The notes below the pieces were generated by a model, which saw only the letters and a program-made list of their open reading frames with translations, made no database searches and was not told the origin of the DNA. A stretch of 64,000 nt of DNA, from the NCBI RefSeq assembly GCF_023701485.1, contig NZ_JAMQBK010000083.1, forward strand, positions 1-64,000, in the 5' to 3' direction. Made by a program: the position numbers and the translations under genes. The DNA is from Aporhodopirellula aestuarii (lineage in GTDB: Bacteria; Planctomycetota; Planctomycetia; Pirellulales; Pirellulaceae). Of this stretch, positions 9,815-18,798 are shown one piece after another (position 1 is the first letter of the stretch; each line of letters begins with the position of its first letter).

Positions 9815-9843
9815 CGCTCGAACCGGTGAAGCCGGATCGAGCG
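9815..9843. terminator. Hairpin between convergent prs and acyltransferase genes
   Basis: Twelve-base arms (9815-9826 and 9832-9843) pair with one mismatch around a five-base loop. It sits exactly between two convergent genes, so it may end transcription in both directions. The T-rich run after it (ttgtgggtcttt) is weak, which lowers certainty. Confidence 0.55.
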
Positions 9844-9881
9844 TTGTGGGTCTTTGACAACGGAACAGCCATTCCACGCGA

Positions 9882-11039
9882 TCACTCGGTCGCGCACACA
9901 CCCGGTGCGGGTGTTTGAATGCGTTGATACAACGCCTGCAACCGGCGTGTGATCGGTTGCTCGATTCGGCGAGTAACCAACAGTCCGACCGAAAACGAGA
10001 ACGCGATCACGATCAACAAACACATCACCGGCGAAACGCCCGCCTTGTCGAATGTGTTCATCAGCACACAACCCAAATTGTTGTGGCATAGGTAAATCGC
10101 GTACGAGATGCCGCTGACAAACACGAGCGGGCGGAACCGCAACACCGGGATATTTCCCCAGGCCGCCGCGGTAACCACCACCGTAATCAGCATCGTCGCA
10201 GCGGGGTTGTGCTTGCCATGATCGATGCAGTGAAAAACGGTTCCTGCGACCAAGATACCGATCAAGTTGTGAGACAACCGTCCGGTTTTCGTTTTGATCT
10301 GATACAGCAAAAAACCGATCGCAAAGAGCGGGGCAAAGTCGAGCGCCAACAAATGACGCACCGCCGTCCCGGCCGCGAACCAGGTCGCGTCCGAGTATTC
10401 GGTCTTCAACAGATCCAGCGTAGGACAAAGCGTCAGCGAACCGAGCAACAGCACGCCCCAACCGACGAAGTAGTTTCGCAATCCACCCAACCGCATCAGC
10501 ACGACCAGCAAGACGTAAAACATCATCTCAACTTGCAACGTCCACATCACCGGGTCCACGCACTGATAGCCGAACACTCGAGGCATCAACGTCAGGTTTG
10601 CAAGAAATTGCCCCATCGTAATCGGGTCGCCACTGAGCGGTGCCATCCGGCAGATCACCAAATTGGCAACGATCGCGATGTAGAACAACGGCACGATCCG
10701 AATCAGTCGCGCGACGAGGAAATCGGTCGGTCTGCCGCGACGCATCAACGACATGCTGTTGACGAATCCCGAAAGGATAAAAAACATCATCACGCCATAG
10801 GCGCCATACGGCCACTCGCCACCGAGTGGCGTGGAGAAACCAAACTTCACCGCGTACACGTGCGTGAAGTGAAACAGGACGAGATTGATGGCCGCAAGGG
10901 AACGCAGAGCATCGAGTTCCGTAATTCGGCGACGCTGCGGTTCAGGTGCGGTCACAGGCATCGAGGAGGCTGGCACGGACGACAGGGACAGGGACGATGT
11001 AGGCACTGACATAGGCGGCGGGGCTTTGCGGAAAGTCAC
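9882..11039 (-). CDS. Acyltransferase family 3 membrane protein
   Basis: The 385-residue protein belongs to the acyltransferase-3 (OafA/NodX) family, which moves acetyl or other acyl groups onto sugars of the cell surface. It starts the conserved domain with RRRITELDALRSLAAINLVLFHFTHVYAV, including the family's Arg and His region, and has about ten membrane segments. Further family features are FFILSGFVNSMSLMRRGRPTDFLVARLIRIVPLFYIA and the late SGISYAIYLCHNN. The start is uncertain: Mets at 11039, 11012 and 10961 all precede the domain, and the first 40 residues are Ser/Pro-rich. The acceptor is unknown; it need not act with its neighbours. Confidence 0.85.
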   Translation of the reverse strand: MTFRKAPPPMSVPTSSLSLSSVPASSMPVTAPEPQRRRITELDALRSLAAINLVLFHFTHVYAVKFGFSTPLGGEWPYGAYGVMMFFILSGFVNSMSLMRRGRPTDFLVARLIRIVPLFYIAIVANLVICRMAPLSGDPITMGQFLANLTLMPRVFGYQCVDPVMWTLQVEMMFYVLLVVLMRLGGLRNYFVGWGVLLLGSLTLCPTLDLLKTEYSDATWFAAGTAVRHLLALDFAPLFAIGFLLYQIKTKTGRLSHNLIGILVAGTVFHCIDHGKHNPAATMLITVVVTAAAWGNIPVLRFRPLVFVSGISYAIYLCHNNLGCVLMNTFDKAGVSPVMCLLIVIAFSFSVGLLVTRRIEQPITRRLQALYQRIQTPAPGVCATE

Positions 11040-11281
11040 GTGACGAAAACCGCTAGTCTGTTTGAAAGCGGCAATTTAGCTATCAAACGAATCCCCTCTC
11101 CTGCGGTTTTTCGCCACAGCGTTCCGGATCAGCACAACCTTTCGGGTCCGGCCGGTTGAGAGGCCGGCGCCGATTACCGCGATGGTTTGGAAAACGCTTG
11201 ATTTGCCTGCCCTTTCGCATTTTCGTCGCTTGCACGACACTCTACGGTTTGCCTTTTGGACTTTTTTCAGAACAATCCGGC

Positions 11282-11286
11282 GGAGG
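11282..11286 (+). promoter_or_regulatory. Shine-Dalgarno sequence that fixes the apgM start
   Basis: GGAGG lies seven bases before the ATG at 11294. This decides between that start and the in-frame start at 11156. Confidence 0.7.
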
Positions 11287-11293
11287 AATCGCC

Positions 11294-12538
11294 ATGAAAT
11301 ACGTAATCATCATCCCTGACGGCTGCGCCGACGAACCACTCGAGTCGCTCGGCGACAAAACACCGCTGCAAGCCGCCAAGCTGCCGACCATGGATGCGAT
11401 CGCCGCTGCCGGTTGCGTCGGCGTGACCGACAACACACCGGTCGACTTTCCGGCGGGCAGTGAAGTCGCCAACATGTGCCTGCTCGGATACGACCCGAAC
11501 GAATTCTTCACCGGCCGCGCGCCGATCGAAGCGGCCGCGACCGGCATCCAATTGGGTCCCCACGACTGCGCCATCCGATGCAATTTGGTCACCATCGAAG
11601 ACCAAATCATGATCGACTTCACCGCCAGCCACATCAGCACCGAAGATGCGACTGCGATGCTGACCGACCTCAACGCCAAACTGCTCGGCGGAGACCATCC
11701 GGCGATCGACGCGGACGTGGCCTCACGTTTGGAATTCGTTCCCGGGGTCAGCTATCGCAATTTGTTGATTTATCGCGGAGACGCCGATCACCCCTCGCCG
11801 TTTACTCCGTCAACACGCACGTCGGCGCCGCACGATTTGACCGACCTCTCCGTCGCAGACGATTTCCCACGCGGGCCGGGCAGTGACATTTTGACCGCAC
11901 TGATGAGTGCCTCGGTCGAAATCTTGGCCGAACACCCGATCAACGTCGCGCGTGCCGCAGCGGGCAAGAAGACTGCGACCAACGTGTGGCTTTGGGGCAG
12001 CGGTGGCGCCCCCGGTCTTCCGACATTTAATGAACGTTATGGTCTCCAAGGCGTGATGATCACCGCCGTCGACCTGCTACGTGGACTCGCCGCATTAGCG
12101 GGTTGGGATCGACTCGAGGTTGAAGGGGCAACCGGATACCTGGACACCAACTACGCCGGCAAAGGCAAAGCGGCTGTCGAAGCGATTGAGAAGTACGACA
12201 TCGTATGCGTGCACATCGAGGCGCCAGACGAAGCGTCCCACGAAGGCCGTGCCGACGCCAAAGTCGAAGCGCTCGAACAGATCGATCAACACATTGTTGC
12301 TCCCCTTTGGGACGTCATCCGCGAGCGATCCGATGCAAAGATCCTGATTTTGCCCGATCACCCGACGTTCTGCCGAACCAAAAAACACACCCACGGACCT
12401 GTACCTTTGGTCATGGCGGGTAGTGGCGTGAAAGCAGATGCCGCGACCACCTACGACGAATCAGCGGCCGTCGCATCGGGTCTGATCTTCGATCCGGGTT
12501 GGACGATGATGGAACAATTCCTCAAAGGCAACGGCTGA
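11294..12538 (+). CDS. apgM: 2,3-bisphosphoglycerate-independent phosphoglycerate mutase, archaeal-type
   Basis: The 414-residue protein interconverts 3- and 2-phosphoglycerate in glycolysis and gluconeogenesis without the bisphospho cofactor. It belongs to the alkaline-phosphatase superfamily. The metal-binding start is YVIIIPDGCADEP, and the catalytic serine lies in FPAGSEVANMCLLGYDP. Later metal ligands are in CVHIEAPDEASHEG, LILPDHPTFC and HTHGPVPLV. The length fits the archaeal-type (ApgM) branch rather than the 510-residue GpmI. The start is set by GGAGG; a longer frame upstream adds 46 residues unlike the family. It is a single gene, followed by a small hairpin. Confidence 0.92.
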   Translation: MKYVIIIPDGCADEPLESLGDKTPLQAAKLPTMDAIAAAGCVGVTDNTPVDFPAGSEVANMCLLGYDPNEFFTGRAPIEAAATGIQLGPHDCAIRCNLVTIEDQIMIDFTASHISTEDATAMLTDLNAKLLGGDHPAIDADVASRLEFVPGVSYRNLLIYRGDADHPSPFTPSTRTSAPHDLTDLSVADDFPRGPGSDILTALMSASVEILAEHPINVARAAAGKKTATNVWLWGSGGAPGLPTFNERYGLQGVMITAVDLLRGLAALAGWDRLEVEGATGYLDTNYAGKGKAAVEAIEKYDIVCVHIEAPDEASHEGRADAKVEALEQIDQHIVAPLWDVIRERSDAKILILPDHPTFCRTKKHTHGPVPLVMAGSGVKADAATTYDESAAVASGLIFDPGWTMMEQFLKGNG

Positions 12539-12544
12539 GCAATC

Positions 12545-12563
12545 ACGCCAGATCACTTGGCGT
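12545..12563 (+). terminator. Short hairpin after apgM
   Basis: A six-base stem (acgcca / tggcgt) with a seven-base loop starts six bases after the apgM stop, followed by ttgcc. The stem is short and the T-run poor, so this is a weak candidate. Confidence 0.35.
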
Positions 12564-12765
12564 TTGCCAACCGACTCTCCAAGTGAACTCTTCACGGTAC
12601 AATCAAACACCACCAGATGGCACGAATCGTGCAGCGGTGGTATTGCCGTGAATGGTCGCGGAAAATCGGCGGTATCAATGCATCGATGCACATTACTATT
12701 GTGTATGATTCGTTGATTCGGCCGACGCCGACTCCGATTTTAACTTGCCTTTGGACTCGTTTCAG

Positions 12766-13191
12766 ATGATCAAAAAAGCGTTCCTCCCGATTGCGCTACC
12801 CGCCTTGTTATTGTGCCTGTTCTTCGTGGCGAGCACCGGTTGCAAACCGCCAGCTCCCACCGAACCGGCTGAAGCCGTTACTCAAACCCGATTCGATCAA
12901 ACCATCAATCAAGACAAACTGATTCTCGTCAAATTCGGCGCGACTTGGTGTCCCCCTTGTCGCGATGTCGACCAGGAACTCAAGATGCTCTCCGGGCAGC
13001 TTCCTGAAGATGTGGAAGTGCTAAAGATCGATGTCGATGAAAACCCTGAACTCGCTCAGCGATACGGCATCAGCAGCATCCCGAAACTGATGCTGGTCCG
13101 AAATGGAGAAATTCTTTCGGAAGAAATCGGCTACATGAGCGGCGATCGGATCCAGAGTTGGATCGCTGAATACCGCGGGAACACCCCATAA
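12766..13191 (+). CDS. Thioredoxin-like lipoprotein
   Basis: The 141-residue protein begins with a lipoprotein signal: a hydrophobic stretch and the lipobox ASTGC, with Cys26 the likely lipidated residue. A thioredoxin fold follows, with the redox motif ATWCPPC (Cys62 and Cys65), then DVDENPELAQRYGISSIPKLML, including the cis-Pro typical of thioredoxins. The WCPPC form differs from the usual WCGPC, so its redox potential may differ. It probably acts as a membrane-anchored thiol oxidoreductase outside the cytoplasmic membrane. The Met at 12766 gives a proper signal peptide; one seven codons upstream is also in frame. Its partner is not visible in the window. Confidence 0.88.
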   Translation: MIKKAFLPIALPALLLCLFFVASTGCKPPAPTEPAEAVTQTRFDQTINQDKLILVKFGATWCPPCRDVDQELKMLSGQLPEDVEVLKIDVDENPELAQRYGISSIPKLMLVRNGEILSEEIGYMSGDRIQSWIAEYRGNTP

Positions 13192-13223
13192 CGCAAACGC
13201 CGCCCAACGTTTTGCCAGGTAAC

Positions 13224-13799
13224 TTACCCGCGGTTCATTTTCTCGCGGGCCCGATGCAATAGCGGGCCGATCGTGTTTTCGCTCACGCCGACCGCTTGGC
13301 TGATCTCTTGATAGGTTTTCCCTTCCAGGTGATACATCCGCACGACATTCGCTTCGCGAGGATCGAGGCGAGTCATCAAATGCTTGACCTCTTCGGCGTC
13401 GTCGATGCGTTGAATATCCGGATCGGACGGACTCAGGTGCTTTCCGTTAACGACCTGCTGAGCCTGCGAATGCTCGGCGACCGCGTTCGATTCGCGGTGC
13501 GATTGCTGTAAACGTCGCACCACAACGCGACGGGCGATCACTGTCAGATAGGTCGCCAAAGAACACTGCCGGCGAAAACGACGAAGCACCGCAAAATCAT
13601 GGCGAATCAAGACCATGAAAACCTCTGCGACGTAATCATCTCGTGTCGATTCGTCGATCGAGATTCCACGTCCGGCCGTTGTCCGGTGGACGACGTGCAC
13701 AACCAATCCTACGAAGCGATCGACAAAGTTCTGCCACGCCCGCGGTTCACGGTCGAGGCAGCGTTGTAGGAGAAGTCGATCGACGTCGGAAAGGCTCAC
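13224..13799 (-). CDS. ECF-like RNA polymerase sigma factor
   Basis: The 191-residue protein has the two domains of an extracytoplasmic-function sigma factor. Region 2 spans about residues 15-95 (AWQNFVDRFVGLV, DDYVAEVFMVLI, FRRQCSLATYLTVIARRVV) and region 4 about residues 135-190 (VKHLMTRLDPREANVVRMYHLEGKTYQEISQAVGVSENTIGPLLHRAREKM). Region 2 binds the -10 element and region 4 the -35 element. It starts with GTG at 13799. No anti-sigma gene is adjacent; planctomycetes have many such orphan ECF factors, often tied to protein kinases. It ends 32 bases from the convergent thioredoxin gene. Confidence 0.88.
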   Translation of the reverse strand: MSLSDVDRLLLQRCLDREPRAWQNFVDRFVGLVVHVVHRTTAGRGISIDESTRDDYVAEVFMVLIRHDFAVLRRFRRQCSLATYLTVIARRVVVRRLQQSHRESNAVAEHSQAQQVVNGKHLSPSDPDIQRIDDAEEVKHLMTRLDPREANVVRMYHLEGKTYQEISQAVGVSENTIGPLLHRAREKMNRG

Positions 13800-14152
13800 G
13801 TTAGTGGCTCTCGAAAATAAAAAGAGTCGAAGCGGGATGTGATCACGAGATCGTATTGATTGGGAAACCGCGTCACCGTCGTTTTTAACACGTTGGGCCC
13901 CCGCCGCTAACGTTGCATAGTAAGTCGAGCTGGCCTCTAGAGCAAGTTTTGGTTTGGTGGTTCGGATAATCCGAGCAAGTCAGATTGCGCTTTTTATCCC
14001 AATCGCAGTGGAAATGAACATTGCGACGCCGTTCGGGGGGCAACGCCACCAGGTTAGTAAGCGTCGCAAATGATTCTTTCCCCCCTCGGCATCAGGCATG
14101 ACCTAGGTTTGAGCGAGGTTCCGATTATCCGCTTGCTCCGCACCTTAATCTC
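13800..14152. other. Divergent intergenic region with a repeated palindromic 11-mer
   Basis: This 353-base region separates the sigma-factor gene (minus) from the GGDEF gene (plus). The palindromic 11-mer cggataatccg at 13963-13973 has a near copy, ccgattatccg, at 14121-14131, 22 bases before the GGDEF start. The pair could be operator sites for either gene. No gene is seen. Confidence 0.35.
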
Positions 14153-16618
14153 ATGAACGACCACGTCACCGACGCCCTGACGCATTCCCCCTCGCCCGTC
14201 TTCCCGCTGGTCGCACCGACTGATGAGGACTGCAATGCGGGACAATCGGCGTCGCGTCTGAGCGACCTACTCGTGGGGCTAGGCGACGCCGCAACGGGTG
14301 ACCTAGCGGCGCTGCACACGACGCCCTCCACCACTGCCCCGACGCCCTCGATTGATCCAGAAGAGACCGACGACGGAAATGCGTCGTGTGACGAGACTTC
14401 CGCTGCGTCAATCGAATCGTCGATGGCCCGCCAATACGAGAACCGCTTGGCGATGGTCCGGCTGGGCATGGCCACATCGCTCTTCTATGCCCTACGTACC
14501 AAACACGCACCGACGGCGGCGCACAGCCTCCGCGTCGCGATATCCTGCTCCGCCTGGTGCGAACGTCTCGGCCTCGATGAAGACGAACGAGATCGAATCG
14601 AAGTCGCTGCGTTGCTGCACGACATCGGAAAGATTGGCATTCCAGATCGGATTTTGCGCAAACCTGGAAAACTGACCGTCGAAGAACAGATGACGATGGA
14701 CTGCTGTGCGGAACTCGGTTGCGAGATCCTCCGAGGCTGCACCGATGATCAAAACCTGCTCGACACCGTCCGCTACAGCGGAACGTGGTTTGAATCGCGA
14801 CGGCAAGACGACGCCGTCCGCGGTGAGGCATTGCCGTTGGGCGCTCGCATGCTGTCGGTCGCGGGTGCGTTTGACGCCATGACCACGGATCAGGTTTATC
14901 GTGGTGCGATGAGTCGCGAGCGTGCTTTGCAAGAACTGTTTCGCGGCAGCAACACTCAGTTCGATCCCGAACTGACTCGCGACTTTGCGACGATGCTGGA
15001 GAAACGTCCCGAAATGCTCCACGAGTGTGTCGTCGATCGATGGCTGCAACAACTCCAGACGAGCCCCGCTAACCTACTCGGAAAATCGATCGGCAATAGT
15101 ACCGGCATCCACCAACCGGCTGTCGCTCTGCCAAGCGAAGCAGCGATCGACAACCAGATGACGTCCATGTTCGTGGCGGTTGGATCACCACAAACGCACA
15201 ACGATTCCGGTACCGGTTCCAAGATGCCGTTACCGTACTACGAAACCCTCGGCAATAACCTTCGCGATGGTGTCGCGTTCACCGATCGTGAAGGCGAGAT
15301 CCTTTACTGGAACGACTCCATGGCCCAAATGACCAAGGTCGCGGCCGTGGCCTCGATCGGAACTCATTGGGACTCCGACGTGCTGAAGTTCGCCAGGGTC
15401 GGTAAAACAGAGTTTGCAGATTGCCCCGTCACCGAATGTCTCCAACGTGAGATCACCGTGACCCGCACGATGAAGTTGGTCTCGGGGATTCAACAAGACA
15501 CACCATCGGATCGCGACCGCCTAGCGCCGCTTAAACCAGCATCCGATTTGCCCGGACGGGACGTGCTCGTCCATGTTGCACCTGTCGGCCACGAATTCGG
15601 TGGCGGTGCGGTGATCATCGTTCGCGACATTTCCGATCGCGCTCAAATGCAGAGCCAAATCCAGACGCTGCACAAGAAAGCGACCAGTGACCCCCTTACC
15701 GGCGTCGCCAACCGAGCGGAGTTCGACCAACGCCTGTTGCACTCGACCGCTAAAGCGAAACAGCAAGGCGTCACGTTCAGCTTGATCATGTGTGATATCG
15801 ACCACTTCAAAAAGGTCAACGACGTCCACGGACACCAAGCCGGCGACGAAGCATTGATCCAGTTTGCCAACGTTCTCGAGCGGCACACCCGCGGCTCCGA
15901 TTTGGTTGCCCGATACGGTGGCGAAGAGTTCGTATTTTTGGCGATCGATAGCGATAACGCGACCGCGACGCGACGCGCCGAAGAGATTCGCGAAGCCGTT
16001 GCCGCAACGCCGCTGAAGGGACTCAACGGTGAATCCGTCACGGTCAGCATCGGTGTAACCGAGTTCCAAACCGGTGACGCCCCCGAAACAATCGTCGCAC
16101 GTGCCGATCGGGCGTTGATGCAAGCGAAAGAAAACGGTCGCAACCGAGTCGTTCAGCTCGGCAGCGGTCTGTTTGATTCAGGCGAGAAAGTGGACTCGTC
16201 GAGTTGGTTGAGCTGGCTCACGTCGAAGGACTCCGCAAAACAGCAAGAGTTCGAATTGGCGACTCCGGTCCCAACCGATCTCGCCGTCGAAAAACTGCGT
16301 GGTTTCATTGCCGACCATCGCGCCGAAATCATCAATGTCAGCGGCAGCGAATTGTCACTCCGACTGAACGTGCGGGGCGGTAACGGTCGTCGCGCAGCGG
16401 ATCATCAGATGACACTCAACACCCTCATCCGACTGAGTGAATCACGTGGCAAACGAGGCATTCGCGGCGCGTCGTTGACGCAAACTCAAATCAGCGTCAC
16501 GGTAACACCGGTACGCGGCCGAGACCGTCGCAGCGCCAGCTTCGCGCCGTGTGTTCGCCAAGTCATCAACAGCCTGAAGAGCTATCTGATGGCCGAAGTC
16601 GTGAAATCGGAGCAATAG
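14153..16618 (+). CDS. Degenerate HD-GYP / PAS / GGDEF diguanylate cyclase
   Basis: The 821-residue protein is probably cytoplasmic, with no clear membrane segment. An HD domain spans about residues 95-290 and keeps the HDIGKIGIPDRIL motif (His-Asp near residue 157). The later HH and GYP signature of c-di-GMP phosphodiesterases is replaced (VRYSGTWFE), and the usual VADAYDA is VAGAFDA, so phosphodiesterase activity is doubtful. A PAS-like region lies about 355-480. The GGDEF domain (about 510-665) is intact: DPLTGVANRAEFD, the active site YGGEEF near residue 588, and an RGSD inhibitory site five residues before it. It should make c-di-GMP from GTP with feedback control. The last 150 residues form a domain I do not recognise. 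Confidence 0.9.
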   Translation: MNDHVTDALTHSPSPVFPLVAPTDEDCNAGQSASRLSDLLVGLGDAATGDLAALHTTPSTTAPTPSIDPEETDDGNASCDETSAASIESSMARQYENRLAMVRLGMATSLFYALRTKHAPTAAHSLRVAISCSAWCERLGLDEDERDRIEVAALLHDIGKIGIPDRILRKPGKLTVEEQMTMDCCAELGCEILRGCTDDQNLLDTVRYSGTWFESRRQDDAVRGEALPLGARMLSVAGAFDAMTTDQVYRGAMSRERALQELFRGSNTQFDPELTRDFATMLEKRPEMLHECVVDRWLQQLQTSPANLLGKSIGNSTGIHQPAVALPSEAAIDNQMTSMFVAVGSPQTHNDSGTGSKMPLPYYETLGNNLRDGVAFTDREGEILYWNDSMAQMTKVAAVASIGTHWDSDVLKFARVGKTEFADCPVTECLQREITVTRTMKLVSGIQQDTPSDRDRLAPLKPASDLPGRDVLVHVAPVGHEFGGGAVIIVRDISDRAQMQSQIQTLHKKATSDPLTGVANRAEFDQRLLHSTAKAKQQGVTFSLIMCDIDHFKKVNDVHGHQAGDEALIQFANVLERHTRGSDLVARYGGEEFVFLAIDSDNATATRRAEEIREAVAATPLKGLNGESVTVSIGVTEFQTGDAPETIVARADRALMQAKENGRNRVVQLGSGLFDSGEKVDSSSWLSWLTSKDSAKQQEFELATPVPTDLAVEKLRGFIADHRAEIINVSGSELSLRLNVRGGNGRRAADHQMTLNTLIRLSESRGKRGIRGASLTQTQISVTVTPVRGRDRRSASFAPCVRQVINSLKSYLMAEVVKSEQ

Positions 16619-16653
16619 AATCGCGGCACTGACGCCACGATCCTGCAATTGAC

Positions 16654-16675
16654 GCTGGTCGCTTCGATGACCAGC
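16654..16675. terminator. Hairpin between convergent GGDEF and desaturase genes
   Basis: A perfect seven-base stem (gctggtc / gaccagc) closes an eight-base loop between two convergent genes. There is no good T-run on either side, so a role in termination is only suggested by position. Confidence 0.35.
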
Positions 16676-16697
16676 ATCGGCATCGTCGAGACGGCCG

Positions 16698-17801
16698 TTA
16701 CGAGATCGTCTTTCCAGCCACACTGACCGCTTTCGGACGCTGGACGTTCTTGGCCAAGCCGACCATTTCCAGCAACCGAATCACGCCCCACGACATATCG
16801 AACTCGTACCACTTGTGTCCGTGTCTCGCCGCTCGCGGGGCAGCGTGGTGGTTGTTGTGCCAACCTTCACCGTGGCTGATCAATGCGACCAACCAATTGT
16901 TCGTGCTGTGGTCCCGGGTCTCGTAGTTGCGATAACCGAAAACGTGACCGAGCGAGTTGACCGACCAAGTGCCGTGAAGCACGAAGACCGTTCGCATGGC
17001 CACGGCCCAGACGGCCCAACTCAGATAGTACCGCAGCGCAACTGACCAATCACCGCCACTGATGGCGAGTCCGATCAAACCGCCAACGACCGACAACACG
17101 ATTGCGTGGGCGAGAAAAACGAAAAACCATCCGTCTTTCCGCTCGAGTTTGAGATAGAACGGATCGCGAAGCAGGTCACGGACATAGCGTTCATAGCGAC
17201 TCGTGCGATCGAGATCGCGGTGCCGACAAACGACCCATCCCACGTGCCCCCACAGAAAACTGGCCAGCGGCGAGTGCGGGTCGGGCTGGTGATCGGAATG
17301 CTGGTGGTGCATACGGTGAATCGCAACCCATCGCGCCGGGCTGTCCTGCAGATTGCACATGCCCAAAATCGCAAACGTGTGCTCAAGCCATTTTGGACAC
17401 GTAAACCCACGGTGGGTCAGCAAACGGTGATACCCGATCGTGATCCCCAACATCCCAAAAACAAAGTGACCGGCGATGGCGGCAATGAATCCGGACCAAG
17501 TGAACAAATAATTGAAGAACGGGGGCACGATCGCGAGCACGGCAACGATGTGCACGAGCGTCAATACCGCGACGTATTCCCACATGACCTGCAGCGGCTC
17601 AGTCGCCTCTGGACGAGGCAATCGCTGCGGGTCGTGACCGGCCAGCTCCTCGTCCTTGTAGAGCAGTTCGTCGCCCATCGGATCATATTCCGACGCAGCG
17701 CGATCGCCCGGGGAAACCGGCTTTCCGGCAGGGCTGGTCGATTGGGGCATAACTTCAGAGGTCGACATCGGTACCGTCTCAAACGAGCGTTGGGTGGACA
17801 T
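16698..17801 (-). CDS. Acyl-CoA / acyl-lipid desaturase
   Basis: The 367-residue protein is a membrane fatty acid desaturase of the delta-9 type, which puts a double bond into acyl chains with a di-iron centre and oxygen. All three histidine boxes are present: GYHRLLTHRGF, HRMHHQHSDHQPDPHSP and GWHNNHHAAPRAARHGHKW. Four or more hydrophobic segments lie between them, including LTLVHIVAVLAIVPPFFNYLF. The first 70 residues are polar and longer than usual. It likely tunes membrane fluidity. It runs opposite to the GGDEF gene and stands 81 bases from the end of the DUF1015 gene on the same strand, so read-through from the serine operon is possible. Confidence 0.93.
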   Translation of the reverse strand: MSTQRSFETVPMSTSEVMPQSTSPAGKPVSPGDRAASEYDPMGDELLYKDEELAGHDPQRLPRPEATEPLQVMWEYVAVLTLVHIVAVLAIVPPFFNYLFTWSGFIAAIAGHFVFGMLGITIGYHRLLTHRGFTCPKWLEHTFAILGMCNLQDSPARWVAIHRMHHQHSDHQPDPHSPLASFLWGHVGWVVCRHRDLDRTSRYERYVRDLLRDPFYLKLERKDGWFFVFLAHAIVLSVVGGLIGLAISGGDWSVALRYYLSWAVWAVAMRTVFVLHGTWSVNSLGHVFGYRNYETRDHSTNNWLVALISHGEGWHNNHHAAPRAARHGHKWYEFDMSWGVIRLLEMVGLAKNVQRPKAVSVAGKTIS

Positions 17802-17882
17802 TGGGAAGGTCGGCAGTGGGGTAGGGTCGGTATTCTCAGCCGATCTTGCAATCCCAATTTACCTAGATGCGACTTTTGCGCC

Positions 17883-18755
17883 TCACCGGAAAGATGCGGC
17901 AATTGGATAAAATACCAACCCCGCAAACCGCATCGGCAGGCTCCCGCCGCTCCCTGACGAGAAAACCGGGCCTCCCCCGGCCTGATCACGACCGGCGACC
18001 GACGCCGCATCAACAACCATCGTCAGTACGAAGTTGGCAGGGTGATCGTCCAGCAAATTGCCTTCGGATTTGGCGAGTTCGCCCCGAAATTCGCGAGCCG
18101 CTTCGTACTGAATTCGCCCCGAAACGAGCGTGAGGGTTTGTTCATCGATTGCGTCGCACACCGATTTCACGACCTTCAGATCTGTGACCGCGACTTGGGA
18201 ATGCGTCGTTCCTCGATAATCCACGGTCCGAACTGGGGCATTCTCAAACGCATCCGAAAGCGGTTCAAAAACGCGGCCGCTCGGATCGCTGCACGTCGTC
18301 ACGACCGGTGTGCTAGCCAAACCCGTCGCACGCATCCATTGCAGCGGGAATTGGGCCGACGAGATCGCATCGCCCCCTACTTCGCTGGGCAACTCGAGGG
18401 ACTCTCGAATTCGTGTGCATACGATCCATCCACGACAACACGGACCGCTCGCGTTTGCTGTGCTCCCAACCGCCTGCCGAAACGCGAAGATCGCTGGCGT
18501 CGCATCGGGACGCAAAACGCCCTCCGAAATCCATTGCACAACGAACTCGCCGGCTCGTTCAAAGCGTTCTTGTTCCTCGTCGCCGGGTTCATGCCGGTTG
18601 GCGATGACACGCACCACATTCGCCGGATGGGACTTGTACAACCGATCAACCGAATCCGCGTCCAGATCGCATTCGGGCGGCGCGACCACATCAGCGAGCG
18701 AGCTAACGTGGTCGAGGTTGTATCGCAGAGCGGCAAAAGGAATCGTGTCGGGCAT
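17883..18755 (-). CDS. DUF1015-family protein, third gene of the serine operon
   Basis: The 290-residue protein looks like a DUF1015 family member. Its N-terminus shows FAALRYNLDHVSSLADVVAPPECDLD, then LYKSHPANVVRVIAN, the form of the family's APPYD and NxxRL motifs. It is shorter than the usual 400 residues or so, with later regions thin. Members are often found next to serA and serC in other bacteria, as here, 43 bases after serA. The function is not established; a role in serine or phosphoserine metabolism is an inference from context. No serB-type phosphatase gene is in the window. Confidence 0.7.
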   Translation of the reverse strand: MPDTIPFAALRYNLDHVSSLADVVAPPECDLDADSVDRLYKSHPANVVRVIANRHEPGDEEQERFERAGEFVVQWISEGVLRPDATPAIFAFRQAVGSTANASGPCCRGWIVCTRIRESLELPSEVGGDAISSAQFPLQWMRATGLASTPVVTTCSDPSGRVFEPLSDAFENAPVRTVDYRGTTHSQVAVTDLKVVKSVCDAIDEQTLTLVSGRIQYEAAREFRGELAKSEGNLLDDHPANFVLTMVVDAASVAGRDQAGGGPVFSSGSGGSLPMRFAGLVFYPIAASFR

Positions 18756-18798
18756 CAGCTCAACGAATCAAGGTTTAGGGCCGTGGGGTACCAGGGCC

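Noticed and set aside
10209-11009. Plus-strand frame of 266 codons rich in Gln, His and Arg
   Set aside because: It lies opposite the acyltransferase gene. The composition is what antisense of hydrophobic codons gives.
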